From Ruegeria_C sp041537925 (GTDB lineage Bacteria; Pseudomonadota; Alphaproteobacteria; Rhodobacterales; Rhodobacteraceae): 64,000 nucleotides of DNA. Location of the stretch: the NCBI RefSeq assembly GCF_041537925.1, contig NZ_JBGOSH010000008.1, forward strand, positions 178,079 to 242,078. Reading direction: 5' to 3'. The notes beneath the pieces were generated by a model, which searched no databases, was not told where the DNA came from, and saw only the letters and a program-made list of their open reading frames with translations. Made by a program: the position numbers and the translations under genes. Positions 16,488 through 25,203 of this stretch are shown piece after piece. Each line of letters opens with the position of its first letter. The first letter of the stretch is position 1.

Positions 16488-17330
16488 CTAACCGGCCACC
16501 ATGTCATGGACCTGTACACCCAGCCCGTCGAGGCCCAGTTCCACCCGGTCACCGGGCTTCAGGTAGACCGGTGGCTTCAGCCCCATGCCGACCCCCGGCG
16601 GGGTTCCGGTGGCAATCACGTCGCCCGGATGCAGGCTCATAAAATGCGACAGGTAGGACACGACCTTGCGCACACCGAAGTGCATGGTCCGGGTCGAACC
16701 GTCCTGATACCGCGTCCCGTTCACTTCCAGATACATCGGCAGGTCCTGCGGGTCCGGCACCTGGTCGCGGGTGACCAGCCAGGGGCCGATCGGGCCGAAG
16801 GTATCGGCGGATTTGCCCTTCACCCACTGTCCGGCGCGCTCGATCTGGAACTCCCGTTCGCTGACGTCATTGATGGTGCAATAACCCGCCACATGATCCA
16901 GCGCTTCGTCCTCGCTGATATATTTGGCGTGTTTGCCGATCACCACGCCCAGCTCTACCTCCCAATCGGTCTTGGTTGATCCGCGCGGGATTTCGATCGG
17001 GTCGTTGGGGCCGCAAATCGACGAGGTCGCCTTGAAAAAAACGATCGGCTCGGGTGGCAGTTCCATCCCCGCCTCGGCGGCGTGGTCGGCATAGTTGAGG
17101 CCAATGGCGATGAGCTTGCCCACCTGTCCCACGCAGGCACCGACGCGCGGCTGCCCGTCGACCAGCGGCAGTGAAGCGGGGTCCAGCGCCCTGAGCCGGT
17201 CCAGCGCCGCATCGCCCAGCGCATCCCCTGTCAGATCCGAGATTTCACCCGAGAGGTCGCGGATATTGCCCTCCGCATCCAGAAGACCGGGCCGTTCCGA
17301 CCCGACCGGGCCATAGCGCAGAAGTTTCAT
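16488..17330 (-). CDS. Fumarylacetoacetate hydrolase family protein, 2,4-diketo-3-deoxy sugar-acid hydrolase candidate
   Basis: A 280-residue FAH-family enzyme. It has a short N-terminal cap (residues 1-60) and the catalytic FAH domain with AIGLNYADHAAEAG, the metal-binding E-x-E in DWEVELGVVIG, and the GYCTINDVSEREFQ, FGPIGPWLVT and GDVIATGTPPGVGMG blocks. Relatives include ureidoglycolate lyase-like proteins and the hydrolases that cleave 2,4-diketo-3-deoxy-L-rhamnonate or -fuconate to pyruvate plus lactate. The placement 21 bases after an SDR resembling 2-keto-3-deoxy-fuconate dehydrogenase supports the latter role. It is the last gene of a three-gene minus-strand operon with the UxaA-type dehydratase. 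Confidence 0.85.
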   Translation of the reverse strand: MKLLRYGPVGSERPGLLDAEGNIRDLSGEISDLTGDALGDAALDRLRALDPASLPLVDGQPRVGACVGQVGKLIAIGLNYADHAAEAGMELPPEPIVFFKATSSICGPNDPIEIPRGSTKTDWEVELGVVIGKHAKYISEDEALDHVAGYCTINDVSEREFQIERAGQWVKGKSADTFGPIGPWLVTRDQVPDPQDLPMYLEVNGTRYQDGSTRTMHFGVRKVVSYLSHFMSLHPGDVIATGTPPGVGMGLKPPVYLKPGDRVELGLDGLGVQVHDMVAG

Positions 17331-17351
17331 CGGTGATCCCTTCTCAAAATA

Positions 17352-18089
17352 TCAGATGCTCCAGCCGCCATCGATGGCGAAGGCCTGTCCGGTGGTATAG
17401 GCGCTGTCATCGCTTGCCAGATAGAGCGCGAGCTTGGCGATTTCTTCTGCGGTACCCAGCCGTCCCATCGGCTGACGGGCCACAAACGCCCCCATCGCCT
17501 TGTCGTAGTCGCCAGTGGCGCGCAGTCGATCATGCAGGCTGGGCGTGTCGACCGTGCCCGGGCAGATCGCGTTGCAACGGATGCCCTGCGTCACGTAATC
17601 GGCGGCGATCGACTTGGTCAGCCCGATCACCGCCGCCTTGGTTGTGCCATAGGCAAACCGGTTGGGTGCCGCCGTGATCGAGGACAGGACCGAGGACATG
17701 TTGACGATCGATCCGGCCCCACGCTCCAACATTCCCGGCAGCACCAACCGGCACAGCCGGTACATAGCAGTGACGTTCAGATCATTGCTGAACGCCCAGT
17801 CGTCCTCGTCGCAATCAAGGATCGTCCCCGCCGCCACAAATCCCGCGCAGTTGAACAGGATATCGATCGGCCCGATCCGTGCCACCGCATCGCGTACCGC
17901 ATCCGCGTCGGTCACATCGAGCCGGAACGGCATGATGCCGTCGATGGGCTTCAATTCTGCCAGCGTTGCCTCGTTGATATCGCAGGCCAGCACTTCGCCC
18001 CCTTCGGCGGCGAACATTTCGGCCGATACGCGGCCAATACCCTGCCCTGCTGCCGTCACCAGCGCCCGTTTTCCCGATAGTCGTCCCAT
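17352..18089 (-). CDS. SDR dehydrogenase, 2-keto-3-deoxy-sugar-acid 4-dehydrogenase candidate
   Basis: A 245-residue classical short-chain dehydrogenase: cofactor motif TAAGQGIG (residues 11-18), Asp in LACDIN suggesting NAD preference, NCAG, catalytic Ser in MSSVLSSI, and YGTTK with the Tyr/Lys pair. The sequence style (FNCAGFVAAGTILDC, IRCNAICPGTVDTPSL) is that of the 2-keto-3-deoxy-L-fuconate / BDH2 branch. It would oxidise C4 of a 2-keto-3-deoxy aldonate, giving the FAH enzyme its 2,4-diketo substrate. The ATG at 18089 overlaps the stop of the upstream UxaA-type gene (TGATG), indicating translational coupling; a GTG one codon earlier is an alternative start. Confidence 0.85.
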   Translation of the reverse strand: MGRLSGKRALVTAAGQGIGRVSAEMFAAEGGEVLACDINEATLAELKPIDGIMPFRLDVTDADAVRDAVARIGPIDILFNCAGFVAAGTILDCDEDDWAFSNDLNVTAMYRLCRLVLPGMLERGAGSIVNMSSVLSSITAAPNRFAYGTTKAAVIGLTKSIAADYVTQGIRCNAICPGTVDTPSLHDRLRATGDYDKAMGAFVARQPMGRLGTAEEIAKLALYLASDDSAYTTGQAFAIDGGWSI

Positions 18090-19609
18090 CACATCACCGC
18101 TCCGATTTGCCAGGGCACGAATTCGACGCCCCCAAAACCCATTTCTTCGCTCTTCGTATGCTCACCCGAAGCCACCCGGATCAGCAATTCAAAAAGCGCC
18201 CTGCCCTTGTCTTCGATGCTGACCCCCTCGCTGATGATATCGCCGCAATTGAGATCCATGTCCTCGGCCATCCTTGCATACATCTCGGAATTGGTGGCCA
18301 GCTTGACGCACGGCGTCGGCTGAAACCCCGAGACTGAGCCGCGTCCGGTAGTGAACACGATCAGGTTGGCCCCTGAAGCGATTTGACCGGTCACCGAACA
18401 GGGATCGAAGCCGGGGCTGTCCATGAAGACAAACCCATTGCGGTCCACGATCTCGCCGAATTGATAGACCCCGCGCAACGGGGCGGTGCCGCCCTTGGCC
18501 ACGGCTCCCAGAGATTTTTCCAGAATGGTGGTCAGCCCGCCCCGCTTGTTGCCGGGGCTGGGGTTGTTGTCCATCTCGCCACCATTGCGTTCGGTATAAT
18601 CCTCCCACCAACGAATCCTTTCAATCAGGGCCTCGCCGATCGCAGGTGTTTCGGCCCGCCGGGTCAGCAGGTGCTCGGCGCCGTATATTTCCGAGGTCTC
18701 CGACAGGATCGTGGTGCCGCCATGGCGTACCAACAGGTCCGAGGCATGGCCCAGCGCCGGGTTTGCGGTGATCCCCGAATAGCCGTCCGATCCGCCACAT
18801 TGCAGACCGACCGTCAGCTCTGACACCGGGGCGGATGCACGCAGTGCCTGGTTGGCCTGGGAGGCGATACCGCGCAGCTCTTCCAGTCCGCGCTCGATTG
18901 TTTTGCGCGTTCCGCCCTCGGACTGGATCGTCATGTAGCGCAGCGCACCATCGGCCCGGATCGGGCGACCGCCCACCAGATCGGACAGCTGCATCATCTC
19001 GCAACCCAGCCCAACCAGCAGGATGCCTCCGAAATTGGGGTGCTGGGCATAGCCCGCCAAGGTACGGAACAGGTTCGCATAGCCCTCGTTCCGCGCCGAC
19101 ATGCCGCAGCCGGTGCCGTGCACGATGGGCACGATGCCATCCACATTGGGAAACCCGTCCAAAAGGTCGGATTTCTCGGCCGCCTCGGCAATGAAGCGCG
19201 CCACCGAGCCAGAGCAATTCACCGTTGTCAGGATGCCGATATAGTTGCGCGTGCCCACCTTGCCATCGGCGCGGTGATAGCCTTGAAAGACCCGCGCCTC
19301 GTCGGTCGCGGGCAACGGATCGTTCTGGCTGGCAAAGGCATAGTCCTGCTGATGTGCGCCCATGCCCAGATTATGCACATGAACGTGGTCGCCTGATGCG
19401 ATATCGAGTTTCGCCGCGCCGATGATCTGCCCGTAACGCCGCACTACCTGCCCCGCCCGGATCGCGGCCACCGCGATCTTGTGCCCGCGACTGACCGACG
19501 TGGTCAGCACCGCGCCCTCAACCCCTGTTCCGGCGGGTAGATCACGCAGGGCGATCACCACGTTGTCCTTTGGATGCAGCCGTATCGTATCGCGAGCCGG
19601 GCCTCTCAT
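18089..19609 (-). CDS. UxaA/GarD family sugar-acid dehydratase
   Basis: A 506-residue member of the altronate/galactarate dehydratase family. Residues about 12-90 form the N-terminal SAF-like domain (NVVIALRDLPAGTGV, then SGDHVHVHNLG). The C-terminal domain starts at FQGYHRADGKVGTRNYIGI and contains VHGTGCGM, LVGLGCEMMQ, LQCGGSDGYSGITANPALG and the ending region TPCVKLATNSEMYARMAEDMDLNCG in separate conserved parts; several cysteines suit the iron cofactor of this family. It would dehydrate an aldonate to a 2-keto-3-deoxy acid, the first step feeding the SDR and FAH enzymes. The ATG at 19609 has AAGGA upstream. It is divergent from a GntR regulator. Confidence 0.87.
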   Translation of the reverse strand: MRGPARDTIRLHPKDNVVIALRDLPAGTGVEGAVLTTSVSRGHKIAVAAIRAGQVVRRYGQIIGAAKLDIASGDHVHVHNLGMGAHQQDYAFASQNDPLPATDEARVFQGYHRADGKVGTRNYIGILTTVNCSGSVARFIAEAAEKSDLLDGFPNVDGIVPIVHGTGCGMSARNEGYANLFRTLAGYAQHPNFGGILLVGLGCEMMQLSDLVGGRPIRADGALRYMTIQSEGGTRKTIERGLEELRGIASQANQALRASAPVSELTVGLQCGGSDGYSGITANPALGHASDLLVRHGGTTILSETSEIYGAEHLLTRRAETPAIGEALIERIRWWEDYTERNGGEMDNNPSPGNKRGGLTTILEKSLGAVAKGGTAPLRGVYQFGEIVDRNGFVFMDSPGFDPCSVTGQIASGANLIVFTTGRGSVSGFQPTPCVKLATNSEMYARMAEDMDLNCGDIISEGVSIEDKGRALFELLIRVASGEHTKSEEMGFGGVEFVPWQIGAVM

Positions 19610-19671
19610 GGCGGGTCCTTTCACTGCTGGCGGTGGGGGTTTGCTAGCTTGACAGGCAGCACCTGTCAACT

Positions 19672-19681
19672 AACATGTTAG
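19672..19681. promoter_or_regulatory. Candidate GntR operator
   Basis: CTAACATGTTAG forms a perfect 12-base palindrome at about 19671-19682 between the GntR gene and the dehydratase operon. It resembles the short palindromes bound by FCD-type GntR regulators. Assignment is inference from position and symmetry. Confidence 0.5.
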
Positions 19682-19697
19682 TATCAGATGAGGCTCC

Positions 19698-20423
19698 ATG
19701 ACCCCGACACCAGACATCGACATGACCCGGCTCAGCCCCTCCGGCGCGCAGGACGGGCCGTTGTCGCAACAGGTCTATCGGGCGCTGAGACAGGCAATTC
19801 TGTCGCTTGAGTTTCCACCCGGCGCAGTGTTGCGCAAACCCGCGATATGCGCGCGTCTGGGGGTGTCGCGCGCACCGGTCTCTGACGCGATCGCGCGGCT
19901 GTCGGAAGATGGGCTGGTCGAAGTGATCCCGCAATCGGCCACCCGCGTGGCCCATTTCTCGATGCCGGAAATCCGCGAGGGCGCGTTTTTGCGCGAGGCG
20001 CTAGAATTGGCGGCAGTGTGCAAGGTGGCGCAGGACCGCACCGAAGAGCAGTTACAACAGCTCAACCGCACGCTGCGCCTACAGGCGCTGCTTGCCGAGG
20101 ATGGCGATTTCCGGGGTTTCTACGAGACGGATGAAACCTTTCACGCCCTGCTCATGACGTTCACCGGCTTCGCCCGCCTGACGGATGTGGCGCAAAAGGT
20201 CTCGCTGCAGGTGACCCGCGCGCGGATATTGCTGCTGCCGTCGCCGGGCCGAATGGCCGAGACGCTGATCGAGCACCGCGCCATCTTCGAGGCGATCCGC
20301 GGCCGCGATCCGCAGGCCGCGCAGGACCGGATGCGCTGCCATCTTGGCCAACTCATGCCCCGGATCGCGCAGCTGGCCGAGGACCGACCCGAACTCTTCG
20401 CACCGCAGGCCCGGAAGGGCTGA
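19698..20423 (+). CDS. GntR family regulator, FCD (FadR) subfamily
   Basis: A 241-residue regulator with an N-terminal winged HTH (QQVYRALRQAILSLEFPPGAVL, then RLGVSRAPVSDAIARLSEDGLVEV, about residues 22-75) and an all-helical FCD ligand domain (FLREALELAAVCKVA onward, with EHRAIFEAIRGRD and a late histidine in RCHLGQL). FCD domains bind sugar acids or other carboxylates, often through a metal. It is divergent from the UxaA-type dehydratase gene with 88 bases between, where a CTGTCAACTAACATGTTAGTAT stretch holds an inverted repeat. It most likely represses the dehydratase-SDR-FAH operon until its sugar-acid inducer appears. Confidence 0.9.
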   Translation: MTPTPDIDMTRLSPSGAQDGPLSQQVYRALRQAILSLEFPPGAVLRKPAICARLGVSRAPVSDAIARLSEDGLVEVIPQSATRVAHFSMPEIREGAFLREALELAAVCKVAQDRTEEQLQQLNRTLRLQALLAEDGDFRGFYETDETFHALLMTFTGFARLTDVAQKVSLQVTRARILLLPSPGRMAETLIEHRAIFEAIRGRDPQAAQDRMRCHLGQLMPRIAQLAEDRPELFAPQARKG

Positions 20424-20768
20424 TGATCTTTGACGAGGCTGTTCGTCCGCCCAAACAATCGCCCTTGCCCGCCACCGGCAAAGCCGGGGCGGTTGAACCC
20501 GTCAGGGCATCAAGTTTGGGGTGATATCGGTGGCGCCACCAGGTGCGGAGATCGGAAACGAGGCGTCACCCCCGCTCGGCCAACCGGTCGGTCGAGACCC
20601 CTGCCAAAGGGTCCAGTTCCACGTCTGTTGCGACACCCACGTCCCCGAGGGGCGCAGGTGAAGGATCGATCGCCACCACCCTGCACCAGCCACGATTTGC
20701 ATAACGTAACCCGGGCGCGCGTTGCACCGCCAAACCGTGCTTGAACCGACCCCGCTCTGCTTGTACGG
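20424..20768. other. Intergenic between GntR gene and ribF; one unexplained minus-strand frame
   Basis: 345 bases with no recognised gene. On the minus strand, about 20505-20710 reads as a tryptophan-rich open frame ending in DITPNLMP that looks more protein-like than the plus-strand frames, but it has no clear start of its own and I do not recognise it. It may be the tail of a decayed gene. Confidence 0.3.
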
Positions 20769-21710
20769 ATGCGGGTTATGCACATTATTCGGGATCATCA
20801 GTTCGTTACCCCAGAAGATCGCGGCGCGAGCGTTGCGATCGGCAATTTCGACGGGGTGCATCTGGGCCATCAATCTGTCATTGCCCAGACCCGCGCCGCA
20901 GCCCCCGATGCGCCGCTGGGCGTGCTGACGTTTGAGCCGCATCCACGCGAATATTTTGCCCCCGCCGCGCCGCCATTTCGCCTGATGCGCCCCAATTCGC
21001 GTACTCACCGGCTGGAGAAGCTGGGCGTTGAGCGGCTCTATGAGCTGAACTTCAACGCTGGTCTCGCTGGACTCTCACCCGAAGAGTTTGCCCGCAACGT
21101 GCTGGCCGAAGGGCTGGGCCTGCGCCACGTGGTCGTGGGGTCCGATTTCTGTTTCGGCAAGGGCCGCAGCGGCAATGCCGACGATCTGGTCCGGTTCGGG
21201 GCGGAACTGGGCTTCTGTGTCACCATCGCCCGGCTGATGGCGCATTCCGACAAGGTCGTGTCCTCGACCGCGATCCGCGAGGCACTAAGCCGCGGCCAGC
21301 CCCGCGACGCCGCCGCAATGCTAGGCCACTGGCACCGGATCGAGGGCGAGGTGATCGGTGGCGAACAGCGCGGGCGCGAACTGGGCTATCCCACCGCCAA
21401 CATGTCGATGGATGGGCTGCACCTGCCGAAATTCGGCGTCTACGCGGTGTTGGTCGATGTGCTGGATGGGCCGCATTCGGGCAGCTATCACGGCGCAGCT
21501 TCGGTCGGGGTGCGGCCCATGTTCGATGGCGAGAAACCCAATATCGAAACCTTCCTGTTCGATTTCTCGGGCGATCTTTATGGCACGACACTCTCGGTCG
21601 GACTGGTCGCCTACCTGCGCCCCGAATTGAAGTTCGACGGGCTGGATGCCCTGATCGCGCAAATGGACGGGGATTGCGCGCAGGCGCGCAGCATCCTTAC
21701 GGCGCTATGA
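20769..21710 (+). CDS. ribF: Bifunctional riboflavin kinase / FAD synthetase
   Basis: A 313-residue cytoplasmic enzyme that phosphorylates riboflavin to FMN and adenylates FMN to FAD. The N-terminal nucleotidyltransferase half (residues about 15-180) shows VAIGNFDGVHLGHQ, LTFEPHPREYF, VGSDFCFGKGRSG and SSTAIREAL. The C-terminal riboflavin kinase half shows GYPTANM, FGVYAV, ASVGVRPMF and the catalytic glutamate in ETFLFDF. Length is standard. The stop overlaps the next start (ATGA), so it is translationally coupled to the YcgN-family gene. No FMN riboswitch is visible upstream. Confidence 0.95.
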   Translation: MRVMHIIRDHQFVTPEDRGASVAIGNFDGVHLGHQSVIAQTRAAAPDAPLGVLTFEPHPREYFAPAAPPFRLMRPNSRTHRLEKLGVERLYELNFNAGLAGLSPEEFARNVLAEGLGLRHVVVGSDFCFGKGRSGNADDLVRFGAELGFCVTIARLMAHSDKVVSSTAIREALSRGQPRDAAAMLGHWHRIEGEVIGGEQRGRELGYPTANMSMDGLHLPKFGVYAVLVDVLDGPHSGSYHGAASVGVRPMFDGEKPNIETFLFDFSGDLYGTTLSVGLVAYLRPELKFDGLDALIAQMDGDCAQARSILTAL

Positions 21711-22177
21711 GCGATCCGATCGACCGAAAGGGGCTGGCCACCCGGTTCTGGGAACGTAAACCGCTCACCAAACTGTCCCAAAAAGAATGGGAGGCGCTGT
21801 GTGATGGCTGCGGCAAATGCTGCCTGAACAAGCTGGAAGACGAAGACAGCGGCGAGGTCGCCCTGACCCGCGTTGCCTGCCGTCTGCTGGACGATGACAG
21901 CTGCCGCTGCGCGCAATATGACATCCGGCATCAGTTCGTGCCCGAGTGCATCGTGCTGCGCCCCGACAATCTGGACAGCCACGCCTATTGGATGCCTCAG
22001 ACCTGCGCCTATCGCTTGCTTTGGGAGGGCAAGCCTCTCTACGATTGGCATCCGCTGATCTCGGGCACACCCGACAGCGTGTACAAGGCGGGCGTCTCGG
22101 TGCGCGGCTGGACGGTATCCGAATTCGAGACCCCCGAAGACGAATGGGAAGACCATATTATCGAGGAGCCGACCTAG
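21707..22177 (+). CDS. YcgN family cysteine-cluster protein (UPF0260)
   Basis: A 156-residue soluble protein of the YcgN/UPF0260 family, characterised by a cysteine cluster: WEALCDGCGKCCLNKLED near residue 26, then RVACRLLDDDSCRCAQY, FVPECIVL and PQTCAYRLL. The pattern suggests binding of zinc or an Fe-S cluster; the function is unknown. The ATG overlaps the ribF stop, and its own stop TAG overlaps the GTG start of the threonine aldolase gene, so ribF, this gene and the aldolase form a tightly coupled operon. The length matches family members. Confidence 0.87.
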   Translation: MSDPIDRKGLATRFWERKPLTKLSQKEWEALCDGCGKCCLNKLEDEDSGEVALTRVACRLLDDDSCRCAQYDIRHQFVPECIVLRPDNLDSHAYWMPQTCAYRLLWEGKPLYDWHPLISGTPDSVYKAGVSVRGWTVSEFETPEDEWEDHIIEEPT

Positions 22178-23235
22178 TGTTTTTTGCCTCTGACAATTCC
22201 GGCCCGGTTCATCCAGAGGTCCTGCAGGTGCTGGCCGAGGCCAACCAAGGCTATCAGATGGGCTATGGCGTCGATGATCTGATGGATGAGGTCCGCGACC
22301 GCATCCGAACCCTTTTCGATGCGCCCGACGCGGCGGTCTATCTGGTGGTCAACGGCACCTCGGCCAACGCGCTGGCGCTGGCGACATTAGCCGATCCCTG
22401 GCAGACGGTGTTCTGCACGCCTGTCTCTCACATCCACCGCGACGAATGCAACGCGCCGGAGTTTTACAGCGGTGCCAAGCTCACGCTGGTCGAGGGCGAC
22501 GACAAGATGAACACCAAGGCGCTGCGCGCGGCCATCGAAGCCGAGGGCAATCGCGGCGTGCACGGGCCGCAACGGGGGCCGGTCTCGATCACTCAGGTGA
22601 CCGAATGCGGCACGATTTATAGGCTGGATGAAATCCGCGCATTGGGCGACATGGCGCAGAGTTATGGCCTGCCGCTGCATCTGGACGGCGCGCGCTTTGC
22701 CAATGCGCTGGTGGCGCTTGGCTGTTCCCCGGCCGAGATGACGTGGAAATCCGGCGTCGACGTGGTCAGTTTTGGCGGTACCAAGAACGGGCTGATGGGG
22801 GTCGAGGCGGTGGTTCTGTTCGATCCCGCCAAGGCGCAGGAGTTTGAGCTACGCCGCAAGCGCGGTGGGCACCTGATGTCGAAACACCGCTACCTGTCGG
22901 CACAGATGGCGGCCTATCTGCGCGACGACCTCTGGCTGAGCTCGGCGCGGATGGCCAATGACAATTGCACCCGTCTGGCGGACGGGCTGCGTGCGGCGGG
23001 GGCTACGTTCATATATGAGCCACAGGCCAACATGATCTTCGCCCGCCTGCCCCGCCACCTCCACCGCCGCCTGATTTACGCGGGCGCGGTCTATCACATG
23101 GAGGGCGAAGAGCTGGACGGCCCGGACGAGAACGCCCTGCTGAGCTGCCGCCTTGTCTGCGACTGGTCGATGCAACAGGCCGAGATCGACCGGTTCCTGG
23201 CGCTGGTCTCGAACACGGCCTCTGCGGCGGGCTGA
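22177..23235 (+). CDS. Threonine aldolase family PLP enzyme
   Basis: A 352-residue PLP fold-type I enzyme of the low-specificity threonine aldolase/beta-eliminating lyase family, cleaving L-threonine or allo-threonine to glycine + acetaldehyde. Seen are the N-terminal FFASDNSGPVHPEVLQ, MGYGVDDLMDEVRDRIR, NGTSANALAL, the PLP-binding aspartate in LHLDGARFANAL, and the Schiff-base lysine in SFGGTKNGLMG. The GTG start overlaps the preceding stop (TAGTG) with GAGGAG eight bases upstream. Longer in-frame extension to 21946 would run inside the YcgN gene and is rejected. Confidence 0.9.
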   Translation: MFFASDNSGPVHPEVLQVLAEANQGYQMGYGVDDLMDEVRDRIRTLFDAPDAAVYLVVNGTSANALALATLADPWQTVFCTPVSHIHRDECNAPEFYSGAKLTLVEGDDKMNTKALRAAIEAEGNRGVHGPQRGPVSITQVTECGTIYRLDEIRALGDMAQSYGLPLHLDGARFANALVALGCSPAEMTWKSGVDVVSFGGTKNGLMGVEAVVLFDPAKAQEFELRRKRGGHLMSKHRYLSAQMAAYLRDDLWLSSARMANDNCTRLADGLRAAGATFIYEPQANMIFARLPRHLHRRLIYAGAVYHMEGEELDGPDENALLSCRLVCDWSMQQAEIDRFLALVSNTASAAG

Positions 23236-23244
23236 CCCCGCCCG

Positions 23245-24822
23245 TCAGAACCGCTCAACCGAGGCGCGCGCCCAGTCGGCGGCAAACTCTGGCGGGATTT
23301 TCTTGCCCAACAGTGCGCCCTCGTCCAAGTGGGCGTAAAGCCCGGCATAGCTTTCTTCGCGCTCATTGGCGTTTCGGCGGCGGATGTCGACGGGGCCAAG
23401 CTCGGCGACTTTCTCGCGCCCCATCGCACCCAGCAACTCGCGGAAGCTTTCCAATGTGGCATCGTGAAAGCGGCGCACCCGAATCCGTTTCTGCGGCACG
23501 TTGACTGCGCGGGCACGCACCGGGTCCTGCGTGGCGATGCCGCTGGGACAGCGGTTGGTATTGCAATGCAGCGCCTGAATGCAGCCCACAGCAAACATCA
23601 TGGCACGCGCGCAGTTGCACATATCGGCCCCCAGCGCGAATTTCTCGATCAGATCGTACCCTGTCGCCACCTTGCCCGAGGCGATCACCCGGATCTTGTC
23701 ACGCACCCCGATGCCGCGCAGGCAGTTGTTGACAAAGATCAGCGCTTCGTTCAGCGGCACGCCCAGCCGGTTGGTATATTCCACCGGGGCCGCACCGGTG
23801 CCGCCCTCGGCCCCGTCCACGGTGATGAAATCGGGCAGGATACCGGTGTCCAGCATCGCCTTGCAGATGCTCATGAACTCCGATCGGTTGCCGATGCACA
23901 GCTTGAACCCCACCGGTTTGCCACCCGACATCTCGCGCAGGTGCTGGACGAAGCGCATCAGCCCCTCGGGGCCATCAAAGGCGGAATGCGCGGGTGGTGA
24001 GATCACGTCCTTATGCGGTTCGACCCCCCGGATTTGGGCAATCTCCTCATCGACTTTGGCGGCGGGCAAGACGCCACCATGCGAGGGTTTTGCGCCTTGG
24101 CTCAGCTTGATCTCGATCGCCTTGACCACGTCCTTGCCGGCCTTTTCGGCAAACAGGTCCTTGTCAAACCCGCCTTCCTTGGTGCGGCAGCCGAAATAGC
24201 CGGTGCCGATCTGCCAGATGATGTCGCCGCCCTCGGCCAAGTGATAAGGGCTGAGCCCGCCCTCGCCGGTATTGTGGGCGAAACCACCATCCCTGGCCCC
24301 CCCATTCAGCGCCCGGATTGCATTGGAACTGAGCGCGCCAAAGCTCATTGCCGAGACGTTGAGACGCGAGGCCAGATACGGCTTGTCGCATTGCGGCCCG
24401 CCCAACATCACCCGCTCTTCCGCGGGATCAACCTCTTTGGGCGCAAGCGAGTGGTTGGTACTGTGATAGCCCACTTTCTGCAGATCGAACTGGGTGCCGA
24501 AAGGCAGCGTATCAGCCTGCCCCTTGGCCCGTGAGTAGACCAGCGCGCGGGTGATCCGGTTGAAGGGCCGCCCGCTTTCGTTGGTTTCCACGAAATACTG
24601 CCGGATCTCGGGGCTGACAAATTCCAACGCATAGCGGAAATGGCCCAGAACCGGGTAATTGTTCAGAACGTTGTGCCGTGTGGTCGTCAGATCGTAGAAA
24701 CCCACGATGATATAAGGGATCACGAGGACCAGCAGCCAATAAGCCGGCGACCAGAGCCATCCCAGCAGCAGCGTCAGAGGCAGGCCCAGCAGCGCCACAG
24801 CATAGTATATCTTGCGTACCAT
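23245..24822 (-). CDS. FMN-binding glutamate synthase family protein, membrane-anchored
   Basis: A 525-residue protein with two N-terminal transmembrane helices (about residues 8-24 and 27-46) followed by a GltS central-type TIM barrel. Marks of the barrel are NVSAMSFGALSSNAI, NTGEGGLSPYH, KLSQGAKPSHGGVLP, ITVDGAEGGTGAAP and IASGKVATGYD. A cysteine set in CIQALHCNTNRCPSGIATQDP matches the 3Fe-4S cluster region. There is no glutaminase domain, so it is not a full glutamate synthase; homologues accompany glutamate or methylamine metabolism, or are of unknown role. It converges on the threonine aldolase gene. Confidence 0.88.
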   Translation of the reverse strand: MVRKIYYAVALLGLPLTLLLGWLWSPAYWLLVLVIPYIIVGFYDLTTTRHNVLNNYPVLGHFRYALEFVSPEIRQYFVETNESGRPFNRITRALVYSRAKGQADTLPFGTQFDLQKVGYHSTNHSLAPKEVDPAEERVMLGGPQCDKPYLASRLNVSAMSFGALSSNAIRALNGGARDGGFAHNTGEGGLSPYHLAEGGDIIWQIGTGYFGCRTKEGGFDKDLFAEKAGKDVVKAIEIKLSQGAKPSHGGVLPAAKVDEEIAQIRGVEPHKDVISPPAHSAFDGPEGLMRFVQHLREMSGGKPVGFKLCIGNRSEFMSICKAMLDTGILPDFITVDGAEGGTGAAPVEYTNRLGVPLNEALIFVNNCLRGIGVRDKIRVIASGKVATGYDLIEKFALGADMCNCARAMMFAVGCIQALHCNTNRCPSGIATQDPVRARAVNVPQKRIRVRRFHDATLESFRELLGAMGREKVAELGPVDIRRRNANEREESYAGLYAHLDEGALLGKKIPPEFAADWARASVERF

Positions 24823-24963
24823 TCATCCGTCCCTTGTTACGTGGCAAGGCCCTTAGGGCCGCTGCGATACCGGCATTACAGGGGCATCGTTACGTGTAAG
24901 TGTCAGATTGGCAACAGGATCGGGCCGAAACGGCCTGCGTAAGTCGTCGGCGCCCCAAAACCG

Positions 24964-25155
24964 TTATTTCCGGCGCAGCCCCGCGAGAACGAGGTATCCA
25001 GGCGCCCCGAACAGAAACGCCGCCATCACAAACCATATCAGCGCATAAGACACGTGGGTGTTACGAAACTTGAGCCGGGTCAGCCCGTTGGCGGCCAAGC
25101 CGACGGCCCGCCCGAGGGATCGGCATCAACAAAAGACGGCGCGGTCCTGCCCAAT
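24964..25155 (-). pseudogene. SURF1 family protein, 3' remnant
   Basis: The last 34 codons (GLTRLKFRNTHVSYALIWF then a transmembrane stretch and a basic end) match the C-terminus of SURF1, the cytochrome oxidase assembly factor. The preceding SURF1-like segment FVDADPSGGPSAWPPTG lies in another frame, so at least one frameshift near 25075-25080 separates them. Nothing upstream of about 25155 is recognisable as SURF1. The N-terminal helix and most of the periplasmic domain are gone. In related genomes SURF1 closes the cyoABCD operon, which agrees with the cyoC remnant directly upstream. Confidence 0.7.
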
Positions 25156-25203
25156 CCAACCGCCCGCGACCCGCACCTTGGACAGGATTGCCCAAATCAG
25201 GAC

